A DNA stretch of 64,000 bases from contig JBNGIO010006163.1 of the NCBI GenBank assembly GCA_049999805.1, positions 64,107 through 128,106 on the forward strand, written 5' to 3'. The first letter of the stretch is position 1, and each line of letters starts with the position of its first letter. Shown piece by piece: positions 1 through 11,310 of the stretch. Source of the DNA: Folioceros fuciformis. Lineage: Eukaryota > Anthocerotophyta > Anthocerotopsida > Anthocerotales. Both the position numbers and the translations under genes were made by a program. The notes beneath the pieces are model-generated. The model was not told where the DNA came from and made no database searches. It saw nothing but the letters and a program-made list of their open reading frames with translations.

Positions 1-779
1 TAGCAACAAGCACAAGTCAAACAGCTTCTTGGACACTGGTGGTAGGTAGGCCTTTTGTTATTCCACATCATGACATTTTGGAAGCAGAAGGTAGTTTTGA
101 AAATGATATTCGAAGGGGCTAGTACCTTTTTGGCCTTGCTCGGGTTGTTTCTCCTATCTTCGGAGTATATAGGACTTTCCATTTCTTTTTCAATAATAGA
201 AAATAACCCAATGTTACTAGCAAATTTGGTTAAAGATCTCTATGGACAACATTAGCCTCATGTAAAACTCTAGATCATCAACCAATAGATTATCAAATTA
301 TTATTATTATTTTTACAAAGAAAAATTCTAATTAATTACGTTGGCTTCTGAAAAGCCTTCTGAAGATACAAAGAAGACTCTACCATTTGGGGAGGATCAT
401 AGCATGATCTTCACCCCTCATTGTAGAGTAGATTACCTAAAGATATGAGTACAACCTCATTCAAGATTCACATATGCGTTACCCTCCCTTGCCTTTTGAG
501 AGAACATTGACCTCCTTCAAACCAAAAAAATCACTGGAACTTACTATTCCCAAGGGCACGTGTGATTCCAATGTCCGTCATTTCCTTGACCTTGAAAACC
601 AGCCACCCTCCACTCTTTCCGCTTAAATTGGTGCTAACGTGCCCTTCTAAAACCTTCTGCTGCAATCAATAGTTGCTCCCAAATGTGCTAAAGTAAGACC
701 TTAGGGAACTCCGACTCCTTTCTCCCATAGACAACTGACGACCAATTGAGCAACAGGCAAGAAAGGCAGGTAGACCATA
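1..779. other. No gene recognised
   Basis: The stretch is AT-rich and holds only short open frames with no motif I recognise. From about 600 onward the minus strand may still be the decayed 3' end of the neighbouring LINE, but stops are too dense to say so firmly. Confidence 0.5.
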
Positions 780-3270
780 GCAAGCCCCACCATTGAGTCT
801 GAAGCAGTAGCTTGCCCGAGACAGTATCTAGCCCATAAAGCGTTGTTTGTTCTGTGACCCTGAGGTTAGCGTCAGGAAGGATCCTCTACAACCATTTGTC
901 AATCTCCCTCCAGACCTCCTGAGCAAAGTTGCAATGAAAAAACATGTGCTGACTTTTGTTAGGGGCTCCAACACTACACAACTGACACACCTCCTCACCT
1001 GTTGCAACTAATAAACCATCTCATCTATCCGCGTTAGGCAAACACGCTTGAAAGAAGCTCCAGACTATCAGCCTAACCTTGGGGGGTATACCAGCCGATT
1101 CTCATAAAAGCTTGATTGCTTCCCTTTTCGGCCGCACAGAAAGTCGTAACGTAGGGGCCATTGGCTTGCGTTGGCTGATTTTCTATGCCTGCACCATCCA
1201 AAGGTGCAAGTACGCTATTGGGAAATTGAAGAAAGACTGAGAGCCTGCCTCCTTGTTCCCTTGGCGTAGAGGACAATAGAAGAGGTCTGGTCTTAGCGCC
1301 AATGCCCAGTTCTCTGCAAGGCGGAACTAACATCGTATCCTTGGCTTGTTTGGGATCTGTGACACGCTAGGAACCTCGTCTTGCGTACACCATTGCCCTG
1401 CTCAAATAGATCTAGAAAGGACTGTAATCGCCCTCAAATTCCTATTTCGTACCCCACCTTCATCTCTACCCTGGCCATCTAGTATCCCTTCCGACGATAG
1501 GACCTTGAAGGACCACACTTGCTCTTTGTTAGTTGTAGACAAAACCCACAACCTCCTATCCAACTCCACATTTTTTGCCTGTTCTTTCACCTCGAACTCC
1601 TCTCCCTTGCTATCCAAAGAATACGCCCACCAGCCCTCGGTGGCTATAGTAGGTTGTTGCAACAACGCCTGTTTTACCATACAATCTAACCCCTCTTGCA
1701 ACCATGAAAAAAGGAATCTGCCATGCCGAGCCGACCACCCTAAACCCTTCCAACATGACTTTGACTTATTCCACATGTGGCCTAATTGAATTACACCTTT
1801 ACGGCCAGACAAACCAAAAACATCTTGGCTACTAGATCCACCAACCCGAGACCTCCCAAGCGCCCAGATTGAATAATGTGCTGCCAAGCGACTTTGGACA
1901 CCCCATAAACTGTGTCCCCATATCTGCTCCACAGAAATGCGGTCTAAACCTGTTATAGCCTCTTCACATCCATCTTGGAAGGAGACCAGAGAAACACATA
2001 ATAACAGAGGGAAGCTAAAAGAATGTGGTTAATTACCACCATCCTATCGGCAAAGTTGAACTCCAACAGTCGTAGGCCCAAGGATTTTTGAATGAATTTG
2101 AAGCATACAAATTTTCCTATCTCCCCGTTATCATCACCCTCTTGAAAGGGGAGCCCCAAATACTTGTGAGTAGAGCCTGGCAAAACCCTTTTGATGCGGC
2201 TAATGCACTAAGGTGGCTCCCCTACCATATTTAAGCATATCATGCGGGTCTTACTCCAATTGACCTTGCAGCCTGATAGCTTGCTAAAGACCTTGACCTG
2301 TTGGAGCTTGGCATTTAACGAAGCTTCTACCGCCGAGGAGAAGAGGAGAGTGTCGTCCGCGAACATTGAAACCCATAACTGCAACCCATTTGGGTTCTGA
2401 ATGCCAACAATTACAGGGTGCTGTATAACTGCGCGCAATAGAAAATCCGTAACAATAAGGAACAAGAAAGGGGCTAAGGGACATCCTTGTCATACCGACC
2501 GATTGATGCCAAAATGTTCGGCGAAAGAACCATTTCCTTCGACCTTGGCACCTCCGTCTTCACATAGGATAGCAATCCACCTGCAGAAGTTGTTTCCAAA
2601 CCCAAAACTACGGAGGCATCTCCACAAGAAATCCTACTCAATGGATTCATAAGCCTTACAAAAGTCTAGCGGAGTGAAGACTGCTAATTTCTTTTGTACC
2701 TGGATATTATACTTGGCTCCTCGCAAAAAGTAGTAAGTTGTCCAGAATACACCTATTTTGAATGAAGCCCTACTATTCTTTTTCAATCCATTCATCTAGA
2801 AGAGGTCAGATGCGATTAACGAGAACCTTCACGATCACCTTGTAAGTTGTGGTGAGCAAAGTGATTGGATACCAATTGGAAATTGACAAACTCGCATCTT
2901 GCTTAGGTAGCAGAGAGAGGACGCCCAAATTGAATGCCTTGCCCATACTACCTTTCTCCCAAATTTGGTTCACTGTCTCCATGAATAAAGGCTCCACAAA
3001 CTCCCACCCCCGAAGCTGGAATTCTAGGGAGATATTGTCATGTCCAGGGGATTTATTCCTTGGCATCCCCTTCAGTGCTTGGAAATTATTAAATTAGCTA
3101 TTGATTGGACTCAAAGATTTGCGATGTTGTGCATCAACTATCTCTAAGAGGTTTTAAATGAGCCTAGAGTAAGGAGCGTTGTCTTAGCCTCCTTTATCAA
3201 ATCCTTGCTTTGATAGCAACCCAAGTACATACTGCCCTTCCCCTCCTCTAGCCTCTCATAGATCTCTCAT
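780..3270 (-). mobile_element. Degenerate non-LTR retrotransposon (LINE) with reverse transcriptase
   Basis: Reading right to left, minus-strand fragments follow the order of a plant LINE ORF2. Near 3066-2806 is the early RT block with NKSPGHD and a later LLPK...SNW.PI.LLT.TYK stretch. Near 2380-2340 is the catalytic FADDTLLF box (the YxDD-type motif of RT). Near 2183-1953 comes YLGLPF followed by a VVINHILLASL segment and SPSK. Finally near 1060-870 is the zf-RVT zinc-binding tail, with WSFFQAC, RWDGLL, a CxLC pair, HMFFHCNFAQEVW. The frame changes and is interrupted by stops between these blocks, so the copy is dead. No 5' ORF1, poly(A) tail or target-site duplication could be set. It is typical of L1-like plant LINEs. 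Confidence 0.85.
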
Positions 3271-4519
3271 ATCACTTGGATCGTCTAAAGAGTTGGGTCA
3301 ATTTCGATTTGCTAGGACCGCATTCTCCCTTCCACATAAGCAAACTTAAATTGTTTGCGAATGTTTGGAAATGTTGTCCAAATGTTCTAGCAAGTTGGAA
3401 GATTGCCATTGCTCTACCAAATCCTCCATGCCCTTGAGGTAGGGGATGAAGTTTGAGTGGCTCTATGCTTTGACGTTGGACTCCATGAACTTCCAAGTAG
3501 TTTTTACCCCCATAAATTTCCATTATGGCTGCTTGCTTGGGATTCTGGTCGCCACTAAGGGTATGCAATACTAAGAGCCAACAAAACAAAAAAGAAAAGG
3601 AGAGCAAGAGAGGTTAGAGAAGAAGAAGAAGTGGAGTGAATGGTAGTGGAAGGGGAAGTAAAGGGAGCATTATGGGTCGTAGAGGGCCTGCAGTGAGAAA
3701 GCGAGACATCTGGAAGTGGGAGAGGAAGACGGTAGGAAGGCATGAGACAAATGATGGTGTGGAGAGGTGGCATGAGGCTAGAGTATGCTCGCACCGGGCA
3801 TAGTTTAGCAATGACTTGTCCTCCCCCTGCCCCTGCAACTTGGTCCATAGTATTTCCACGTTAGTACTACGCTCCAACTACTTCCCAAGCCTTACTCTCT
3901 ACTGGCAGTTGTCCTTTGATGGCTTGGCTAATTTGACATCTAATAATGTTTGTACCATCAATTTGTCAATTCATCGTTAAGCACACGTACTAGAGTATCC
4001 CTTGACTTCCCTTGGTTCTTGGTATGTTAACAACGCTGGTGGGCGTCTAGAATTTACCCAATTGGCAATTAGTTAAACTTGTGTCTAATGGTTATCCTTT
4101 AATGACTCAGCTAAGTTGGCATCTAAGTGTGTTCATATTGTCAATTTGCTAATTCATCTTCAAGTACACCTATTGGAGTATTTCCCTGCTTTCGTTGTTT
4201 CTTGGTCTATTAACAAGGCCGGTGAGGATCTAGAATCCGCCCGATCGGTAATTAGTTGAACTTGCGTCTGGCGATTTTCTCCAGAGAAACATAAAGCTGA
4301 ACAATAAATCAAGAAACCACTTTATTGGGATTAGTCCAAAACTAATGCAAAATTTAATGCTTTATAATAATGAGGATCTATTAAAATTGTGGCCTTCCTT
4401 GTACATTCAAATGTGTCAATCCCTTTCCACCTCCTCCGCGATAATCATGTGTACTTAAAGTGGCTTTACATTTGATTTGGAAGAAAAAATAGGTGTCATA
4501 GTTAGCAATAAGAAGTATG
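3271..4519. other. No gene recognised
   Basis: Probably retroelement-derived spacer. Two loosely similar stretches occur around 3890-4080 and 4080-4260 (both contain a version of ...GGCTAATTTGACATCTAA... and ...GTATTTCCCTTG...TTCTTGGT), suggesting an old, diverged duplication of about 190 bp. No coding signal was seen. Confidence 0.45.
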
Positions 4520-4800
4520 GAAGGTAAGAATGAAGACCACACTACAAGCAAGGGGAGTCAAGGGCATTATTGGTGGCTCTATCCCTACACTTGATCCCTC
4601 TAAACCAAAGGGAGAGAAGGACAAATGAAACCATGGAAATGATGTCTTAATAGCCCTTTTAATAGGTGCTTTGTTTGAAAACCTCATTCCTGAATTTGAA
4701 TACTTTACAAAGGCTAGTGAAATATGGAATCAACTCATTCGTACATATCAAGTTCTAAATGTACTAACACTATACATTGTGAGACGAGAGTTTTAACCGT
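4520..4800 (+). mobile_element. Relic of a Ty1/copia-type gag
   Basis: A plus-strand frame broken by one stop reads GVKGIIGGSIP...DPSKPKGE, then NDVLIALLIGALFENLIPEFEYF and ASEIWNQLIRTYQ. The pattern of a short tryptophan/glycine block, a DIA/VL...I.L.L....P....A.E.W..L core and a following TYQ is that of the copia gag (UBN2/retrotran_gag_2 family). Only about 90 codons are left and no pol or LTR was found nearby. The assignment rests on pattern memory and is moderate. Confidence 0.55.
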
Positions 4801-4851
4801 TTGAAAATGAGGCAAGGAGATAAGTTTCTAAGGCATAGCAAACAGTCCATA

Positions 4852-4976
4852 GCTTGCTTTGGCTCCACATCTAGGCTTGCTTTGGCTCCACATCTAGGCT
4901 TGCTTTAGCTCCACATCCATGCTGGCTTTGGCTCTACATCTAGGCTTGCTTTGGCTCCACATCCATGCTTCCTTTG
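4852..4976. repeat. 23-bp minisatellite, about 5 copies
   Basis: The unit GCTTGCTTTGGCTCCACATC plus TAG recurs every 23 bp, with a few substitutions in the third to fifth copies (TTTAGCTCC, CATCCATGC). It does not lie in a convincing gene. Confidence 0.85.
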
Positions 4977-5349
4977 AAGCAGTGAGGGGTCACAATCCTG
5001 ATCTCAAAAGTTTTAAGATCGATAGCATGAGAAGAGAAAAAAAAAGTTGTGTGTTCCATAATCGGTGCACAACGTTGATTATGGTAGAAGAACAAGATTT
5101 TGTAGAATAGGAACATATAGCTAGCGACATGGACCATAGAAGATGTGTGGAATTGTAGAAGATGCATAAAGACTGTGGGATGTTGGCAGGACAGGGTCAA
5201 GTGGAAGGGAGAACCTCTCGAGGAGGGTTGAGGCCTATCACAATGCTCCACCGCACCATTCGGGCTGGGCGATGGTGAGTGGAGACAGAACATCCTATGG
5301 GGCTCACTCACGCATGTTACTCCCCTACATCAGTCTTGGTTCAAGTTGG

Positions 5350-5785
5350 TGGAGAATTGGCAATGTACCATGCAATGTACCATGCAACCAGACATGTTCT
5401 TGTGGCAATGTACCATGCNNNNNNNNNNGGCAATGTACCATGCAACCAGACATGTTCTTGTGGCAATGTACCATGTGGCAATGTACCATGCAACCAGACA
5501 TGTTCTTGTGGCAACCAGACATGTTCTTGTGGCTTGCGCACCTAGGTAGCTCTTGTGGCTTGCGCACCTAGGTAGCTCTTGTGGCTTGCGCACCTAGGTA
5601 GCTCTTGTGGCTTGCGCACCTAGGTAGCCAACATGATTGCACCCAATCCTTATTCAATTACCACCTAGGTAGCCAACATGATTGCACCCAATCCTTATTC
5701 AATTACCACAAAGTAGACAGCTTGCGCACCTAGGTAGCCAACATGATTGCACCCAATCCTTATTCAATTACCACAAAGTAGACAT
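5350..5785. repeat. Compound minisatellite block around an assembly gap
   Basis: At least three nested tandem families follow each other. First come units mixing GGCAATGTACCATGC and AACCAGACATGTTCTTGT (5357-5530). Next are four copies of a 26-bp unit built on GCTTGCGCACCTAGGTAGCT (5530-5625). Last are three copies of a longer unit with CCAACATGATTGCACCCAAT and CCTTATTCAATTACCAC (5623-5785). The units share joints, so the block probably grew by successive unequal exchange. Overlapping open frames here are a by-product of the repeats. Confidence 0.85.
5419..5428. other. Assembly gap (10 N)
   Basis: Ten N inside a minisatellite. The size is probably a placeholder, so repeat copy number here is unknown. 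Confidence 0.97.
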
Positions 5786-6133
5786 ATACGACTGGTTGGT
5801 TTGGTTGGTTTGGTCGTAAAGGAATTGTCAATAGGATCGACTCCAATCTACGTGCAAGTGTAGGAGAGGAGAGAAGAGAGGGTGGTATTGGTGATCACAA
5901 CCATGAAAACAATACACATCACCACTGTCTTACTATGGAGGTCTGAGGTCTCCATTTAAGTAGTACATTTAGGGCTACACAACTTCCAGGTTCAATATGG
6001 GATAATCTACACTATCCTAAGTTCACTAATAACTAGAACTAGTCTAGTATGAACCCAACTGGGATAACTAACACCACATGAGTTTAGCTCATATAGAGCT
6101 CGATAACTCAACAGGAATTCCCTGCGCAAACCT

Positions 6134-6660
6134 ATGGTTACGAGGCTAAGACTCTCAACACTCCGGCAGCAAGTTGCAGTCAACCTTTTATGGTCAACTA
6201 TTGGTATCCTCCCTAAGGTCACGCTTTTAGTTTGGAGTTTCTTTCAAGCTTGTCTGCTAACAGCCGATAGATGGGATGGGCTATTAGCACCAGCAGGGGA
6301 GGGATTCTGTAGGATGTGCACTCTGCTCGTACCCAATAAAAGTGAACATTTGTTCTTTTGGTGCGATTACGCGCAAGTAGTATGGAGGGAGGTGAGAAGG
6401 TGGCTTTTATGCCTCTTCCTAAAGTCCAACGCTCTTATCACAGAATAGACTGCTCTCTTTGGCCTTGACAAAGCTACCAGCAAACCTCTCTTCCAACAAC
6501 AACGGTGGGGTTTGGTGTGGGGCTCCTATCTCTCTAGCCTTTGGTTCAACTGGATGGCGGTGGTTTATGGAGGGAAAGATCCAATGTCAGTTAAGTCTTT
6601 GCTTTGGTGAATTTGGGAGCACGTTTTCATATTGGTCGAAGAGAGAGAGTGGCTAACCCC
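6134..6660 (+). mobile_element. LINE 3' fragment (zf-RVT tail)
   Basis: A plus-strand frame carries VWSFFQACLLTADRWDGLL, then CRMC, then HLFFWCDYAQVVWREV, which is the C-terminal zf-RVT zinc-binding module of plant LINEs. The third ligand region reads FFWC rather than the FFHC seen in the first LINE copy, so the expected histidine is lost. Downstream frames are broken. It is a second copy of the family at 0.8-3.3 kb, in the opposite orientation and truncated to its 3' end, the normal outcome of aborted target-primed reverse transcription. Confidence 0.8.
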
Positions 6661-7360
6661 CGCAAATTCAAGAGCAAGGATTGGAGGTAAGTTGGCCTCC
6701 TCACTATGGGGAAAGAAGTGATGTGGAACCACTCGTGCCCTTGGAGAGGGTGAAGCACTCTCATGATACTCCTTAGTTGACTTGTGGCGTGGGTTGATTT
6801 GTTGCTGAATCCTTATCCACACTTAGGTTTAGTGCATTCTGCTTTGGTATCCAGCCTAGGCAGTGATAACAAGTGACCTGCTTTAGCCACATCCAATCTT
6901 TGTTCTCATCTCCGAGCATGATGTTTCTTAATCTGAATTTTCTTCGACGAAATAAAATAAAGACTATAGTGGGAAAAAAGATCTCTTTGTGCCTCTTGTT
7001 AGGATCGCTATTCCATAAGAGCCATAGTATTCCGTGGTATTCCATAGCGGCGATGTTTGATGTGTTTTGAGGGAAGAAAACGATCACAGCCATGTGTCAC
7101 GTGTCGAGAAAATAAAATAAAATAAATCTGACATCGCCCTATGTCGTCTCTGGTATGCCATGCCTTTGAACTCCCACAACTCTCTTTCAAACAAATCATA
7201 AAGACTGTCACAAAAATGTTATCAATTGGGGTTGTCAGACTGGTTACTCATGATGGGTGCAGGTCTACTTTTCTCTTCTTTAAATGTGGTTCCGGACCAA
7301 AAAGCCTATGTAGGTACGAGCACAAAAAAACTATACAGATCTGTCATCCAAATCGGGTAG
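6661..7360. other. No gene recognised
   Basis: AT-rich spacer between the LINE tail and the 3' end of the RSPH14-like gene. It has only short frames. It would hold that gene's 3' UTR and polyadenylation site on the minus strand. Confidence 0.5.
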
Positions 7361-10148
7361 TCAGGTTGGGTTGGTAGTTTTCTCTTGAAATCGCAATTCC
7401 AGATCTTCCCGCAACACTACCGATGCGCATGCTCGATGTTGAATGGCCTGTGTCTGAAATTTAGCATCTCCTTGCAGCTGACAGCACATCGCTTTGTTAA
7501 CATGCCCGTGAACGTATTTGCTATCAATCGATCACAGACTGATATTCCGTTTTGCAACCCAGGACAGGTACCATATCCCAATCTCGCTGTGGGATGCTCT
7601 GCCACATTTGTCATGAGCTGCAGAGAAGGGGCAGAGACTGTCAGAGTGTAGGTAGATAAAGAAGCATGTTCAGGTAGGGAAGTCGTAATTAAGAGGAACC
7701 GACCTCGAGTATGTTCAGACACAGTCTTTCGTCCAACTCGTCCATGAGATTCACGCAAACAGGGACGCCATTTTCAGTTATAAAGGCTTTCTTGCCATCA
7801 ATATCAATGGTCATGCTGCAGACACAAAGACAGCTCCCTTATTAGATTCTTCAGTACAAGGGGACTCTTTTCTTCACATGTTGATAGAAGAAAAAACTTG
7901 TAACGTAGTCAACAACAGAGCTGCCGATCCATGACCCTGAAACTTTTGAACGTGGCATCCCAAGATCCATCTTCAAACACCAATTCATGAGCACCGAAGT
8001 GACCTCTGATGTGTAGGGCATACCTCATCAGGGCTCCAGCAGCCAACGCCTGCACACGCGGTTCTATGTCATCAAGTAATGGGATAAGAATCTTGACGGC
8101 TTTGTTTGCAACAGCTTGAGCCTTTGCGCTCTTGTCCATGCTGCAGGCATCCACAAGTTAAGGTGCATCAGAACACAACGCACAGGAGCTGCGTTGGAAG
8201 AACATATTCGTCAGAATCCAGCTTCATAGAGATGAATGGTGGGCAAACCAGAGGAGGCATAAAAACTGGGCAGCCGATTCCTTCACAGATGGGTCGAGGT
8301 GGGCAAGATGTCGAATAGAACTCAGTACGGCATTTGCTTTAAGAAGTTGTGACAGTGCTTCGTTATCCGTGCCTGTGTCAAGACACTTTGAGAGAAGATC
8401 CAATCCAAGAATGAGGCAAGTTTTCTCCCTTTCTTCATCCACCTTCTTCAAAAAGAATTCCAATGTGGTTCCATCATTCACCAACTCCTTCCTCACTGCA
8501 CATTAACAACGTACATGAGCTGTTTCAGAATATGGAGGCTTCCGTTGTGTAAGACACAGAGGGCTTTCTAGCTAGCATGCATTTGCCTAACCCAGGCTAC
8601 CATGGGAAAAGTAAGAAGCCCTCCTCTGATGCTGGCAGTAAGTACCTATTTCGTAATGTGCAGCCTCCAATAAAGCATGAAAAGCATTCGTCCTTAAAGT
8701 GGTATCGTTGTCTTTAAGCTTTCAGAGTACAGGACATATGCAGCCTTGCTTATTATGGATGAAAACATACTAAAGCCGCCTACAGTGCTTTGCGAGAAGC
8801 TCAAGACTACTGACTTGCAAGCTCGAATCCAGGGTATCCTTACAGACACTAGACTGACGTGCGACTGTCACTTTACGCCCAGCACAACTCTCACAAGACC
8901 ACTACAGCAGCATGCCCACAAATCGTCAGAGACTGTTCCCCGTCAAATCTTGTTACCATGTGCACAAGACCCTGAATTGCACCTAGACGGGATGCCTCTA
9001 TAGCTCCGACCTTGCGCACTGCACCACACACAACAGCCCTATGAGTAACAAGAATTCATTCCCACTGACCAGTTGTACATACAAGCACTGCGAAACAGAG
9101 AGAACCTGTGATGTATCGAAAGCAGAGAGCAAGCTGCTGCCGAATGAAAAGGTCCTCCTCCCTGAACATTCTGGCAAGAATCGCCACAATACCTGTCGGT
9201 CAAACTATCAATATCACGAAGCATTATTTAACATACACAATGGCTTTCCATCCCGTAGAATGAGAACAGGAGGCCCTGAAAATTTTCGAAAATGCAGGCA
9301 AACCACATCCGTGGCCATACCAGCTGCAAAGCATCGAGAACAGTCTTCTGGTACCGAAAGAAGCTCAACAGCCCAGACCATGGCCTTCTGACGGACTATA
9401 AGATCCCTGTGCTTAAGAACCCTCACCTACAAATATCTTCACACCACAGCACCTCAGTTAGCACATAGACAAGGCGCCCCAACTGCTGCTCCCGCCATCC
9501 TGCTATCAAAATCCAGCTAAACGTTACCATCTTGGAGAACATGAAGTTCCCAAACGCTTCGGTGACCATAATTGGCGGCTGCGGCTTGGGATCCTTCTGC
9601 GCCTGGTGTTCCCAGATTTTATGCCCGTGCAACTCATACCGACGCAGAGGATAGAGCTCATCAGACTCGATCGTGTTCACATACGTTTTCATTGTATCAC
9701 TCCGGATCTGAGAATCTGCCCTCTCCCAGCCATGATGCCCCGCCATCATCCGGTCCTCCGGCCCCAGCACATCGGGAAACCCTTTCTTCACTACAATAAA
9801 CTCCTTCTTCTTCACAGGAGCCTCCCCGGAAACCTCACTGGATTTGGACGATGAGCCGCCAAGACTGTCCTTCTTCTTCTCCGCACCTTTGCGTTTGGCA
9901 GCCTTTTCTTTCGTGCGCGCCGGGCTGGGTGCAGACGCCTCCTTGGGCTCCGCTCGGGAACGTTCTGCCGCCATACCGGCATCTTGAGCGGGCTTGGCAG
10001 GCTCTGCCACCGCCGGATTCGCAGATTCAAGTACAGCAGGCTTGGCAGGCTCCGGTGGAGGTTGTCCGGCGGGAGCGACGGCGGGATCGGCCACTTTGGG
10101 GGCCTCCGGTTGCTTGGAGACGTCAGCCGGGGGCTTGGAATCCGCCAT
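7361..10148 (-). CDS. RSPH14: Radial spoke head 14-like protein (armadillo-type, RSP8/RSPH14 family)
   Basis: Axonemal radial spoke component of sperm flagella. Proposed exons on the minus strand: 10148-9528, 9426-9321, 9192-9106, 9018-8957, 8718-8646, 8495-8249, 8140-8024, 7815-7704, 7617-7572, 7470-7361; phases close to give about 526 residues. From residue about 200 the product follows vertebrate RSPH14: AFG..., LKHRDLIVRQKAM, then helical armadillo-like repeats (LARMFREEDLFIRQQLAL, GLVHM, LKDNDTTLRTNAFHALLEA, LLDDIEPRVQALAAGALM). The first 200 residues are extra: a Pro/Ala/Glu/Lys-rich stretch, then a charged block with GPEDRMMAGHHGWERADSQ and SDELYPLRRYELHGHKIW. The last two exons are least sure; without the final intron the frame would instead stop at 7417. 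Family identity is from recalled sequence, not a search. Confidence 0.83.
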
Positions 10149-11310
10149 GTCTGGCTTCTGGAAGCTTTGAGCAGAATTGGTGGGTTCCAGTCATAGACCT
10201 GCCGGCCGAAGAGCGTTTGAGTGACGCGAGCAGTGTCACGTGACACAGGCCACGCAACTCTTCCTCCTCGACGGTTAATAGTAGGTGGCTACCTAACAAC
10301 CAACAACTACCTTCCTGGGACCTCGAACTTGACACTTCATTTTTGTGTCTAGTCGCTACCCACCTTCCTACTACTCGTTTCGTCAAGGCCATTGCTTTTA
10401 TCTTTCCCTAACTTTTATCAAAAGTTTTCACACCTAATACCCCTACTACGTGGTGTATAGGTCGATGGGGAAGGGCGATTAGCACCAAATGCCCTCAACT
10501 TGGATGCTAGGTAGACATTTTCTTCTCCTTGATTTTGAGATCCAATATGTGAAAAGGAGAGAGAAAATTATCTATTAATTTCACAGGCCTCCAGCCAAGG
10601 GCTTACTTCTGGATGGCTCACTCTAAGTGTACCTCATGTTGCACTAATTTTTTCTTGGGGTCAGTATGATAGAAAAGGTTACCTATCCTGCTGGCCTAAG
10701 CATGCACACTTGTTGTTTTCCCACCACCACTTTTTGTAGGTGCAATGAATATTGGTGATCACCAATAGTCATTAGTGAACACCCATAGTCTAAAGAAAGC
10801 ATACACGAGAAAGGGGGATACTGAGCCCAACTCTTGTGCAAGTGGTGAGCCTTTGAATAGTCTTGACTAACTAAGAGATATCCTCGACCACTTTCTTTTT
10901 TCTTATGAGTCTCAATGGCAAGGGGATGAAGGTGTGCCCACCCTACAAGGTAGAGTATTGGGAACCCTTTGCTATATAGTGCATTCCTTAACCCACCAAG
11001 AATGTGTCAGAATGAAGGTTGACAAAATGTTATTTGTTATTCCTTCTCTTATGCTTAAATTGAAGTTAGAAATTATTATAATATTCACATAGAAGCATGT
11101 AATGAGATCCATTTTTTTTTACTATGCATATATGCACATCAAACCTTTGTCCTACATTCAAGCTCTATCTACCATTCAACAAATATTCTTAAAAATATTC
11201 ATCTATGTATAGTATCTTTTAATTTTTTAGAGATAAATAGATGATTCTAGTTGTATAGATCATTTATTTATTTTAAAATAAAAAATCATTATAATACATT
11301 AATGTAAAAG
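10149..11310. other. Spacer: RSPH14-like promoter side and transporter 3' side
   Basis: The promoter and 5' UTR of the minus-strand RSPH14-like gene should lie just right of 10148. The rest turns strongly AT-rich toward 11300, consistent with the 3' flank of the transporter gene. No further gene or repeat was seen. Confidence 0.5.

Noticed and set aside
5272-5571. Overlapping open frames on both strands in the 5.3-5.6 kb block
   Set aside because: All are produced by stop-free tandem repeats and cross the N gap; they contradict each other.
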